A DNA stretch of 20,000 bases from a virus, in IMG/VR virus record IMGVR_UViG_3300027858_000030, positions 1-20,000 of that record; one strand, given 5' to 3'. A program made the position numbers and the translations under genes. The notes under the pieces are model-generated. The model did no database searches. It saw only the letters and a list, made by a program, of their open reading frames with translations, and was not told where the DNA came from. Positions within the stretch are counted from its first letter, which is position 1, and every line of letters starts with the position of its first letter. Shown piece after piece: positions 1 through 6,953 of the stretch.

Positions 1-150
1 CGATTAGGCGGATGGGATACGTTGCACAAGGTGTTAAAGGAAGACTTCGAAGGTGCTAAACGGAGTTTCCTCCAATACCTAATCGCTTTCGCGGGGTTAC
101 TTTCGTTACCTAAGGCGCTAGAATACGTCGAGTCGCTGTTTACGCAATGA
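1..150 (+). CDS. C-terminal end of a small putative membrane protein (partial)
   Basis: The frame starting at base 1 is open to a TGA at 148-150 and encodes the last 49 residues of a protein that begins outside the window. The visible part has an amphipathic stretch (KVLKEDFEGAKRSF) followed by a hydrophobic segment (YLIAFAGLLSLPKALEYV) that could span or lie on a membrane. The stop overlaps the next start as ATGA, so translation is probably coupled to the M23 peptidase gene. There is no good Shine-Dalgarno sequence before that next ATG, which strengthens the coupling argument. No family is recognised. Small membrane subunits next to a peptidase and a motor ATPase are common in conjugation operons, but that reading is inference only. 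Confidence 0.6.
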   Translation, partial: RLGGWDTLHKVLKEDFEGAKRSFLQYLIAFAGLLSLPKALEYVESLFTQ

Positions 151-860
151 ATAAGTACCCGTTAACTAGCGAATTCGGCGCTATTGACGCGGTGCGCAAC
201 GGTATACCACATACGGGAATTGACCTCGGAATGGAAATCGGTACGGCATTACGTAGCGTTGTCAACGGTAAAGTATCGCGGATATTCGATGGTTCTACGT
301 CACTCGGTAAAGGCGTAGAGATACTCGGCGAGAACGGTAAACGTTATGTTTACGCTCATATGGATAACGTAGATGTCACCGTAGGCGAACGAATTACTTA
401 CGGTGAACACCTCGGCGTATCGGGTAATAGCGGTAACTCAACAGGCGCGCATTTACATTTCTCCGTACAAGACGCAAATGGCGCGTACGTCGATCCGATT
501 CAATATAAACCGATGCTCGACCGTTTGACTGGCGGTAATTATATACCCGACGGACCTGCGAATACGCGCGAAGAATTAGAGGCGTGTTTGCCTACGGATG
601 ATGATATAGCGTGGCATGACGTTGACGCACGTATGCAAGCGATTATCGATATAAAAGCGTGTGAGACGAAGCAAGAACTACTCGGCTTCCTTCAAGGACT
701 CGGAAACACTGTCGCGGAATTAAGCTATACATTCGCGTTAATAGGTGGCGGATTACTTATCGTACTACGTGTCGCAGGCATGACGCGCGCAACGAAATAC
801 TTCTACGTCCTACAAGTATCGCACATCTTTATACGCGCATTACTAGGAGGGATACGATGA
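147..860 (+). CDS. M23 family metallopeptidase with C-terminal membrane segments
   Basis: This 237-residue protein carries a LytM/M23 zinc endopeptidase domain at its very N-terminus (about residues 5-125). The zinc-site signature is complete: H22 and D26 in HTGIDL, H71 in YAHM, and the HxH pair H102/H104 in GAHLHFS. Such enzymes cut peptide cross-bridges in peptidoglycan. No signal peptide precedes the domain. Instead a strongly hydrophobic segment lies at about 189-211, and a second, weaker one reaches almost to the C-terminus, giving an unusual catalytic-domain-first, membrane-anchor-last layout. The start overlaps the upstream stop (ATGA) and the stop overlaps the ATPase start (ATGA), so three genes are coupled. 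Beside a P-loop motor it could be the wall-opening hydrolase of a conjugation-like machine. A phage-associated lysin is the alternative. The enzyme class is certain from motifs; the role is inferred. Confidence 0.88.
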   Translation: MNKYPLTSEFGAIDAVRNGIPHTGIDLGMEIGTALRSVVNGKVSRIFDGSTSLGKGVEILGENGKRYVYAHMDNVDVTVGERITYGEHLGVSGNSGNSTGAHLHFSVQDANGAYVDPIQYKPMLDRLTGGNYIPDGPANTREELEACLPTDDDIAWHDVDARMQAIIDIKACETKQELLGFLQGLGNTVAELSYTFALIGGGLLIVLRVAGMTRATKYFYVLQVSHIFIRALLGGIR

Positions 861-3217
861 AAGTATCGGTAGTTAATCCGGATTACGTTTACGTCAAGTT
901 GATTCCGAATAAGTCGGTGAAGAATACGCAGACTCACCTTATCGCACGGACTATCGCGAACATGTATAAAACGTTATGGCAAACGTTGGTAAAGGAAGAC
1001 GAGCGCGTATTCAACGTAGGCAAACGCCAGTATGCGATAGGCACGCGTTGGTCCGTAAAGCGTCAAGGTAAAATCGGCTACTTCGTTTATCTCGAAAAGG
1101 AACGCATCGATTTCTACTTCATTATTCCGCGTCATTTCTACGCAGTTATGAAAGAACGGATCGGTGGTGTATGGAACGGTATTACTATAGAAGAAGTTGA
1201 AAGCCTACCGCAGTTTAGCGACGACGCTTTTAAATATTCGATGGTCTACGAAAAGGAAGACGGGCTTTCCCTCGCTACCGACCGCAAGAATAACGATTTG
1301 CTTAACGCTTCATTAAACGTAGTCGACTTACTCGAAGATGGCGATAGAGCTGCGTTATTATTTAACTTCGTTCCGATATCGCAAGAATCGTTTAAGTACG
1401 CGTATAAAGCTACGGTCGAAAAGGTGAAGAACGGCTTACCGACTGAACGTAAGAAAACGGGTATCAAGTATCTGCTGAAAATCGGAGTAGCGTTACTTGA
1501 TTCGCTGATACGTGACATCACGGAATCCTTCGCGGGTAAGAACGATAAGAAACGCGATGAACACGCACTCGAAGGAATCCTCGACCGTATGAACGGTGGT
1601 AAACGTATTAGCGAATCCACCGATGAAAAGATACGCGGTCAACTACTAGATACGCAAATCATCGTATTCAGCGAGTCAAAGAAACGCGTGAATATCGTTG
1701 AACGGTCATACGCTACTTCTATCGCGCAGTCATTCGACGTAATATCCGGTGACAATCGCCTAGTCAAACGTGCGTTTAACGGTAAAGTCGATTATACGAC
1801 TACGCGGATAAAAGGTGCGGAATCCATGCGTGTATGGGACGAAGAAGCGCAGAATTTTATCGCGTTACCTGGACGGGAATTACTCGAAAGACATCCGTTT
1901 ATCGGACGTGTGGAAACGCAAGAAACGCAGTTACCGAAGGATTTACAGAATGGCGTTATGTGCCTCGGTGAAACTACGTATAGAGGCGGTAAGCAAAAAG
2001 CGTATCTAACGGAACACGAACAATTCCGCAAGTTAATGCTGCTGCTACTCGGACCGTCGCGTTCGGGTAAAACGAATCTGATATCGCATCTTTGTATGGA
2101 CGTCGTAGAGAACGATGAATGCGTAATCATGCTCGACTTTATCGACCGTTGCCAAGCGAGTCAATCGGTGATACGTAACTTTCCCGATGATAAGGTGCTG
2201 CGTATCCGTTTCAACGACCCGTCGAATATCGAAGGACTCGGATATAACGAAGTCGGTCACTCCGATGATCCGTTCACGCAATACGATAACGCTAAACGGC
2301 AAATGACGAATACACTCGCGTTAATCAACGCGGTAAACGACGGTCGAGGAACGGACACACGTTTAACTCCGAAGATGGGACGTTATCTCGAAGGTGCGTG
2401 CTTAATCGTATATTCTAGCGGTGGCGGATTGACCGACGTGTTTGACACGCTAATCGAGCATGAAACGCGTGATACGTTTATTAGCCGAGTGCCTTCCGAA
2501 TTGGAAACGTATCTAGCGAAGTATATCGCAACTTTACGTGAACTTGATAAGCACGATAAAGACGGTGAAATCGTAGGTACGAGGCATTCGTCGATTGAGG
2601 GGATTATCGACCGTTTAAGCATATTGAATCGGAATACGTATATGGAATTAATGCTACAGAACGGTATCGAAAACAACGTTAACCTCGTCGAAGAATTCCA
2701 AAAGGCGCAAGTCATCGTCGTAGAAATGCCGGACGCACAATTCTCCACGAAGGAAGAAAAGGACGTCATGACTACGTATTGGTTAACGAAGATATGGTTA
2801 GCGTTGCAGATACGTTCGAATAAATATCCGGATAATATGAAACAAGTTAACCTAATCGTCGACGAAATTTACCAAGTACCGAATGGCGAAATATTCATCG
2901 CGACTAAGTTATCGCAGATTGCGAAGTATAATATGAAACCCGTTATCGCAGCGCATTACATCAAGCAATTAAAATATATGCGCGATGAACTTCGTAGTGC
3001 TAATCCGTCTTATATGCTCATTTCGGGATGCGACGCGGATAACTACAAGGAGTTGAAATCGGAATTATATCCGTTTACCGAGGAAGACTTATTGAAACTG
3101 CCGACGTATCACGCGCTCAATTATATTAAAACGAAGGACGGATATTCGCAGTTTATTACGAAGTTACCACCGGAAGTATCACGTAGAACGCAAAAGAACG
3201 CCCCACTCCGTAATTAG
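857..3217 (+). CDS. P-loop motor ATPase, conjugation/HerA-FtsK-like
   Basis: This 786-residue protein has a Walker A motif GPSRSGKT at residues 399-406 and a Walker B motif VNLIVDE ending in D669/E670. The spacing is typical of large RecA-type motors of the VirB4/VirD4/HerA/FtsK superclass. The N-terminal half (1-390) is not recognised. It could be a VirB4-like N-terminal domain and has no clear transmembrane pair, unlike classical VirD4. The C-terminal third carries a conserved-looking block (DEIYQVPNGEIF, KLSQIAKYNMKP, SGCDADNYKELKSEL) of the kind seen in coupling and DNA-transfer ATPases. A good site, TAGGAGGG, precedes the start. The gene ends inside a bidirectional terminator. The likely role is energising transfer of DNA or protein across the envelope. 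DNA pumping for phage packaging is unlikely, because a terminase nuclease domain is not evident. The superfamily is well supported; the specific role is inferred. Confidence 0.75.
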   Translation: MKVSVVNPDYVYVKLIPNKSVKNTQTHLIARTIANMYKTLWQTLVKEDERVFNVGKRQYAIGTRWSVKRQGKIGYFVYLEKERIDFYFIIPRHFYAVMKERIGGVWNGITIEEVESLPQFSDDAFKYSMVYEKEDGLSLATDRKNNDLLNASLNVVDLLEDGDRAALLFNFVPISQESFKYAYKATVEKVKNGLPTERKKTGIKYLLKIGVALLDSLIRDITESFAGKNDKKRDEHALEGILDRMNGGKRISESTDEKIRGQLLDTQIIVFSESKKRVNIVERSYATSIAQSFDVISGDNRLVKRAFNGKVDYTTTRIKGAESMRVWDEEAQNFIALPGRELLERHPFIGRVETQETQLPKDLQNGVMCLGETTYRGGKQKAYLTEHEQFRKLMLLLLGPSRSGKTNLISHLCMDVVENDECVIMLDFIDRCQASQSVIRNFPDDKVLRIRFNDPSNIEGLGYNEVGHSDDPFTQYDNAKRQMTNTLALINAVNDGRGTDTRLTPKMGRYLEGACLIVYSSGGGLTDVFDTLIEHETRDTFISRVPSELETYLAKYIATLRELDKHDKDGEIVGTRHSSIEGIIDRLSILNRNTYMELMLQNGIENNVNLVEEFQKAQVIVVEMPDAQFSTKEEKDVMTTYWLTKIWLALQIRSNKYPDNMKQVNLIVDEIYQVPNGEIFIATKLSQIAKYNMKPVIAAHYIKQLKYMRDELRSANPSYMLISGCDADNYKELKSELYPFTEEDLLKLPTYHALNYIKTKDGYSQFITKLPPEVSRRTQKNAPLRN

Positions 3218-3235
3218 CGAGTAGGGCGTTTTCTT
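3197..3235. terminator. Bidirectional intrinsic terminator between convergent operons
   Basis: AACGCCC (3197-3203) pairs with GGGCGTT (3224-3230), and ACTC (3205-3208) pairs with GAGT (3219-3222), with one C/A mismatch between the two helices and a 10-base loop. A T-rich run follows on the plus strand (3229-3235). The minus strand has its own T-rich run just beyond the other end (complement of 3192-3197). The hairpin overlaps the last codons of the ATPase gene and sits 4-9 bases from the amidase stop, so it serves both converging operons. Confidence 0.85.
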
Positions 3236-3238
3236 CCG

Positions 3239-4090
3239 TTATTTATCCGCGTCAAGATACGAACGTCGTACGATAGTTGCCGTAAGTGCAATCGCATCGT
3301 CTAGCGTAAGTGTTCCGTCTTTCGCTTTCTGCGCCCATTGTTCTGACGTAAGAATACCGTCCTTATGCGCCTTGTCTAGCGTTTTATACATTTCGTTATT
3401 TAGCGTGTCTGTCGTAGGTTTAAACAAGCGTATCGCCTCCTTCGTATCCTGCGGTTTTGTGACGCTGACTTCCGCGATAACTTCGTTTACATATGGTATT
3501 CCGAAATAACGACATACGGCACGTGCTAACTCTTGCGATACTTCACGGTGGAATTTAGCGTCGATCATTAACAACGCTTCCTTCTCGTCGTCCATAAATC
3601 CGCATTCAACTAATACCGCAGGCATCTTCGATTCACGCGTCATCGCCAAGTTTTGACCGACGACACCACGATTAACTTGCGGAGTGCCTTTCGCTAATTC
3701 CTCGATTGCTAACTTTGCGAATTTAAGTGAACCGCTATTTACGTTAGATTTATCGGCAGGCTGTATATGAACGCTGAAACCACGTGCTTGCGAGTAGGCG
3801 AACGTACTACCCATCGCGTTAAAATGAACGGATATTAGTAACGATGCCTTCGCTTGATTAGCGGTATTCGTACGTGTATTTAACGGTGTATCTGCGTCAG
3901 TAGGCGCAAGTTGTAATGTACGGAATCCACAACGTTTTAACTCCGTATCTAATAAGTCGACTACCGCTTTATTGAATTCGTTCTCGCGTATCTGACGTCC
4001 GAGTGACGCGATATAAGGTGTACGCTTGCCTGCCGTTTGTGGTCCGTGTCCATCGTCTAATGCGACTAGGTAATCGGATGCTTTCGCCAT
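3239..4090 (-). CDS. N-acetylmuramoyl-L-alanine amidase (endolysin, Amidase_3)
   Basis: This 283-residue phage endolysin cleaves the bond between N-acetylmuramic acid and L-alanine in peptidoglycan. The Amidase_3 domain covers about residues 6-195. Its zinc ligands are visible as H15 (DDGHG), E38 (RENEFN) and H89 (SVHFNA), with the catalytic glutamate E162 in LVECGFM. The C-terminal tail (about 205-283) is a helical segment with a HKDGILTSEQWAQKAKDGTLT motif, reminiscent of a degenerate surface-layer-homology or wall-binding unit, as in many Bacillus phage lysins. No signal peptide is seen, which fits export through the holin encoded immediately upstream. The start lies one base after the holin stop. 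It is the last gene of the minus-strand late operon. Confidence 0.93.
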   Translation of the reverse strand: MAKASDYLVALDDGHGPQTAGKRTPYIASLGRQIRENEFNKAVVDLLDTELKRCGFRTLQLAPTDADTPLNTRTNTANQAKASLLISVHFNAMGSTFAYSQARGFSVHIQPADKSNVNSGSLKFAKLAIEELAKGTPQVNRGVVGQNLAMTRESKMPAVLVECGFMDDEKEALLMIDAKFHREVSQELARAVCRYFGIPYVNEVIAEVSVTKPQDTKEAIRLFKPTTDTLNNEMYKTLDKAHKDGILTSEQWAQKAKDGTLTLDDAIALTATIVRRSYLDADK

Positions 4091-4091
4091 A

Positions 4092-4343
4092 TTACGCCAA
4101 CCCGTTTCGTTTCGCTAACTCGTCAGCCTTACGTGCTTTACGTGTGATATCGTTATTTTTCCACCACGTCCATATAGCGGTTACTGCCGTAAATGCCCCC
4201 GTCAAGAATACTTCGACTTGTGCGTCTTCAAACGGAATCGGCGAATAGCCTGCGAGTACAAGCGATTGATTCAGTAATGCTAACGCTAGTAATACCGTTC
4301 TTATAATTGTTCCCGTTTCAATACGTTTAACTTCGTTATTCAT
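4092..4343 (-). CDS. Phage holin, two transmembrane segments (phi-LC3 type)
   Basis: This 83-residue protein has two hydrophobic helices (about residues 12-31 and 44-61) joined by a short loop (GYSPIPFED) and a highly charged C-terminus (KNNDITRKARKADELAKR). Size, topology and the position directly before the amidase match small Gram-positive phage holins of the phi-LC3/Phage_holin_1 kind, which form the membrane lesion that releases endolysin. The ribosome binding site is GAGGGGGA, about 6 bases from the ATG. The IWTWWKNNDIT motif after helix 2 is typical of this family. Confidence 0.88.
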   Translation of the reverse strand: MNNEVKRIETGTIIRTVLLALALLNQSLVLAGYSPIPFEDAQVEVFLTGAFTAVTAIWTWWKNNDITRKARKADELAKRNGLA

Positions 4344-4378
4344 TGCGTTTCCCCCTCGATTGGTGTATCGTTAATAAC

Positions 4379-4435
4379 GGAACGACTTAACTGCGGGCGA
4401 CTTCAAATTCAACCGTTAGTTAACCGTTCCTTTTT
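4379..4435 (+). terminator. Inverted repeat with T-tract, terminator-like on the plus strand
   Basis: GGAACG (4379-4384) pairs with CGTTCC (4425-4430), and TTAACT (4387-4392) pairs with AGTTAA (4418-4423). They are separated by a 25-base loop, and five T residues follow at 4431-4435 on the plus strand. This orientation opposes the surrounding genes, so as an intrinsic terminator it would stop antisense transcripts. As a minus-strand RNA structure it would lie in the 115-base leader before the holin gene. The stem is interrupted and the loop long, so confidence is modest. Confidence 0.4.
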
Positions 4436-4458
4436 CCGTTGTCTTCATACATACGCTC

Positions 4459-4872
4459 CTAACCGAACAAGTACGGCGCTAACGCGAATAAACTCGCAAT
4501 TAGCGTCGTGACCCCGCCGATGATGGCGACTATTACTGTAGCGTTCGCTTTCTTTACTTCCGCTTGCGCACCGCTTGATACGGTGATGCGTTCTAATTGC
4601 ACGTCATGCGCGCTCAACTTATCGTAGACACGCCCGTTAGTTGCCCGCTGACCTTCCGTAAACTTATCCATTGACTCCGCCATCTTACGCGTGTTCTCTG
4701 CCGTCTGCTTCGACGTTTCTAATAACGGTAATACGAGGTCGCGTAAATGATCGACCTTATCGTCAACGGCGTCCACTTTCGCAGATACCTCGTCACGTAA
4801 TTCCTTTTGCGTCCGCATGAGTTCGCGGTGTGTGATGAACGCAGATTGTTCTTTTAATTCTTGCGGTTCCAT
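4459..4872 (-). CDS. XhlA-like coiled-coil protein with C-terminal membrane anchor
   Basis: This 137-residue protein is mostly alpha-helical coiled coil (about 15-105, charged heptad-like pattern such as KVDAVDDKVDHLRDLVLPLL) and ends in one hydrophobic helix (about 113-135, VIVAIIGGVTTLIASLFALAPYLFG). This architecture, next to holin and amidase, matches the haemolysin XhlA-type accessory lysis proteins of Bacillus phages, although it is longer than the usual XhlA (roughly 90 residues). A strong AGGAGG site lies about 9 bases before the ATG, inside the end of the upstream gene, which it overlaps by 19 bases. It probably works with the holin at the membrane. A membrane-anchored structural protein is the alternative. 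Confidence 0.65.
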   Translation of the reverse strand: MEPQELKEQSAFITHRELMRTQKELRDEVSAKVDAVDDKVDHLRDLVLPLLETSKQTAENTRKMAESMDKFTEGQRATNGRVYDKLSAHDVQLERITVSSGAQAEVKKANATVIVAIIGGVTTLIASLFALAPYLFG

Positions 4873-5258
4873 ATCGAATGACCTCCTACGCCTGCGATTA
4901 TAAAGTTAAAGCCCGCGGTAATTGCGTAGCGTAACGGTAGTAGCATATTCGATGAACCTTCGAATGACGCCGTAGCGTACAAGGCGAATAGGATACCGCT
5001 AAGAATACCTCCGACTAACATCGGAATGGCTCTCCGTCTGCCTTCTTGCAAGGCTGCGTAAAGGAATGATACGCCAGCTACTACGAGTATAAGACCGTAC
5101 GTTTGTAGCGAAAGTAATCCCGCTAGTAAATCGTAGGTTGGCGCCGAATACGTGATGCCTTCGAGCAACATAATGTAGACGCCCGTGGCTATCGCGTACA
5201 TAGCGCTATATATAAGGAACGCCTTCGCGAGAAAATCGTTTTCCGTGTGATTTCGCAT
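4854..5258 (-). CDS. Small integral membrane protein, function unknown
   Basis: The protein of 134 residues has about four hydrophobic segments (LAKAFLIYSAMYAIATGVYIML, LLAGLLSLQTYGLILVVAGVSFLYA, AIPMLVGGILSGILFALYAT and the C-terminal YAITAGFNFIIAGVGG). I chose the second ATG (MRNHTEND) because a GAAGGGGCGG ribosome binding site lies about 9 bases before it. The upstream in-frame ATG at 5276 has no such site. No family is recognised. It opens the lysis cassette and its end overlaps the XhlA-like gene, so an accessory lysis or holin-like role is possible but unproven. A strong terminator lies only about 25 bases upstream, so expression must come from readthrough or antitermination. Confidence 0.65.
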   Translation of the reverse strand: MRNHTENDFLAKAFLIYSAMYAIATGVYIMLLEGITYSAPTYDLLAGLLSLQTYGLILVVAGVSFLYAALQEGRRRAIPMLVGGILSGILFALYATASFEGSSNMLLPLRYAITAGFNFIIAGVGGHSIWNRKN

Positions 5259-5283
5259 AATCACCGCCCCTTCCATGTAAATG

Positions 5284-5313
5284 AAAAAGACGCAACTCGC
5301 GGTGAGTTACGCC
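5284..5313 (-). terminator. Intrinsic terminator between polymerase gene and lysis cassette
   Basis: Read on the minus strand, GGCGTAACTC (5313-5304) pairs with GAGTTGCGTC (5298-5289) through ten pairs including two G-U wobbles, around a five-base loop. It is followed by TTTTT (5288-5284). This is a compact, standard intrinsic terminator. It lies after the polymerase-like gene and just before the lysis cassette. Confidence 0.75.
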
Positions 5314-5385
5314 TTGATTTCGTGCTATTCGGTATCGCTCCGTATCTTCCTACGACTTATTAAAAATTAAATTTCGTGAAATAAC

Positions 5386-6759
5386 CTAAACACTCTTTAA
5401 ATTTGAAAAGAACCTTTGTTGAGGAGCAGTAACTTCTTTATATTCTCTAAATACTAATAATGCTACCAAAAGTAGATGCATACTATAGATCATAGACACA
5501 CTCCCTATCATAAACATAAAGGGAATTAATATAATTAAGAATCTTTTATTCGCAAGCTTACTTGCTTCAAACCCTTTAAAAACTATTAATACCCATATCA
5601 TTGTCCCGATTAGCCCAAAACTCACTAATAAGCTCGGTATGAATCCGTGTATATCGGTTGTTCCAAATCCGACACCCAGTAAGGGATTTTCCTTAAAGTT
5701 CTCAAAGCCAACAGAAATAGAATTTAATCGCGCACTTCCAGTTCCAATTCCGCCGTAATTTAGAGTCAATACTGCTCTTGCATAGTAATACTCGAAAAGC
5801 AGTGAAAGTTTCGGGCTATTTATAACTAATATAGTTACGCCCGATAGTATAGTTCCCATTAGTGCAGCTTTAATAAATAAGCGATTACTACTGCTAAAAA
5901 TATACATTAAAATAAACAAACCAGAAAGCGCAAACCCTCCAAACGACCCCGAAGACAGGAATACATATAGGACAACGAGTAACGTAAACAGCTTTTTTTT
6001 ATCGGAAATAATATTACTCGTCATTAAAACTAAAACCACAGGAATATAAGATAAAACCAAGTGACTAGGTTCAGCGGTTAAACCTTGTAAAGCAAAGACG
6101 CCGGCTCTTTCGAAAACAAACTCAATTTGACTGCCTCCCTTGCCGAAAAAACTTCTAGAAATATCGAGAAATACTGATGAACCAAATACTTTAGTTATTT
6201 GTTCTATCACACATATAAACGCAAAGAATAATCCAGAATTTACAATGAATTTTTTTAGTTCATCAGATCGTTCTTCATTTTTAAAAACATGTTTGTCTAA
6301 TACATAATACAATGCGAAGAAAATTAATAACCGGACAAAAGATTTAATATGCGAAAAATTAAAGGTTGCGACAGTTAATAATTCCTCTCCCCAAAGATAC
6401 CGGTCCCAACTCCCCCCTATAGGCAGTATTAGCGACTCAATTAATAAATTTTCTACTAAAATGTATCCTATTAGTATGGATAAGAGTAAAGCTATCACGG
6501 TAAATAATGACTTGAAATATATTTTTTCTTTTTTTATTAACGGTATGCCCATCAATATAGCTAAAGCCATTAGAATTTCCGTATAGCTTATCAACTGCCC
6601 GCCTATATTGATGAAATAGCCTATTTGAATAAATATCGAAAAAAGAATCAAAAGTTTAATGATATACATATAAAACCTATCGTAAACTTTAAAATAAATA
6701 ACTCCCGCCATAACAAGCGCGACCAACAAAAAGCTTCCAGCTGAAAACAAAATTACCAT
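5386..6759 (-). CDS. O-antigen ligase/polymerase-like (Wzy-type) membrane protein
   Basis: This protein of 457 residues is almost entirely hydrophobic, with about ten to twelve membrane helices. A large polar loop carries the family hallmark in order: GTGSARLNSISVGFENFKENP, then LLGVGFGTTD. The arginine after the GTGSA stretch and the NPLLGVGFG segment are typical of the Wzy_C/O-antigen ligase fold, which joins polysaccharide repeat units at the outer face of the membrane. The first ATG directly abuts GGAGG, which is too close. The TTG at 6750, nine bases after GGAGG, may be the true start. The gene is AT-rich, has its own promoter and terminator, and sits between tail and lysis genes: the position of a phage moron. 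A role in altering host capsule or wall glycan (lysogenic conversion) is inferred. Confidence 0.8.
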   Translation of the reverse strand: MVILFSAGSFLLVALVMAGVIYFKVYDRFYMYIIKLLILFSIFIQIGYFINIGGQLISYTEILMALAILMGIPLIKKEKIYFKSLFTVIALLLSILIGYILVENLLIESLILPIGGSWDRYLWGEELLTVATFNFSHIKSFVRLLIFFALYYVLDKHVFKNEERSDELKKFIVNSGLFFAFICVIEQITKVFGSSVFLDISRSFFGKGGSQIEFVFERAGVFALQGLTAEPSHLVLSYIPVVLVLMTSNIISDKKKLFTLLVVLYVFLSSGSFGGFALSGLFILMYIFSSSNRLFIKAALMGTILSGVTILVINSPKLSLLFEYYYARAVLTLNYGGIGTGSARLNSISVGFENFKENPLLGVGFGTTDIHGFIPSLLVSFGLIGTMIWVLIVFKGFEASKLANKRFLIILIPFMFMIGSVSMIYSMHLLLVALLVFREYKEVTAPQQRFFSNLKSV

Positions 6760-6803
6760 CCTCCATTACATTACACCGCATTACATATGTTAAATAATGG
6801 AGG
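6760..6803. repeat. Inverted repeat covering the polymerase RBS and the -10 region
   Basis: CCTCCATTA (6760-6768) and TAATGGAGG (6795-6803) are perfect 9-base inverted arms separated by 26 bases. On the minus-strand RNA the downstream arm is the polymerase gene's own ribosome binding site. The upstream arm lies in the promoter spacer and -10 region. A transcript arriving from the tail genes would contain both arms and could hide the ribosome binding site, while a transcript started at the local promoter would lack the upstream arm. Confidence 0.6.
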
Positions 6804-6822
6804 ACTATTTTGAATATGTCAA
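6794..6822 (-). promoter_or_regulatory. Sigma-A-type promoter for the polymerase-like gene
   Basis: On the minus strand a perfect TTGACA (6822-6817) is followed by a 17-base spacer and CATTAT (6799-6794), a four-of-six match to the consensus -10. Transcription would start near 6787, giving a leader of under 30 bases to the start codon. A private housekeeping promoter inside a late operon is what is expected of a gene expressed in the lysogen. Confidence 0.65.
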
Positions 6823-6863
6823 TTTAAATCAAATTATTCCCACTATAATAACCTAGCTTACAT

Positions 6864-6893
6864 CATACTATTTTGATCCCAAGCAGTAGTATG
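6864..6893. repeat. Short inverted repeat in the gap after the tail spike gene
   Basis: CATACTA (6864-6870) and TAGTATG (6887-6893) are 7-base inverted arms with a 16-base spacer in the 194-base non-coding gap between spike and polymerase genes. No T-tract follows on the minus strand, so it is not a convincing intrinsic terminator for the tail operon. It may be a weak hairpin or a protein site. Confidence 0.3.
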
Positions 6894-6953
6894 AGAAATT
6901 AAGTAATTTCCTTGAATGAAAAGTCGAAATAATGTATTGTTACCTTTTTGATC

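Noticed and set aside
6864-6893. Terminator for the tail operon
   Set aside because: The 7-base inverted repeat has no T-tract on the minus strand and a weak AT stem, so it was kept only as a low-confidence repeat.
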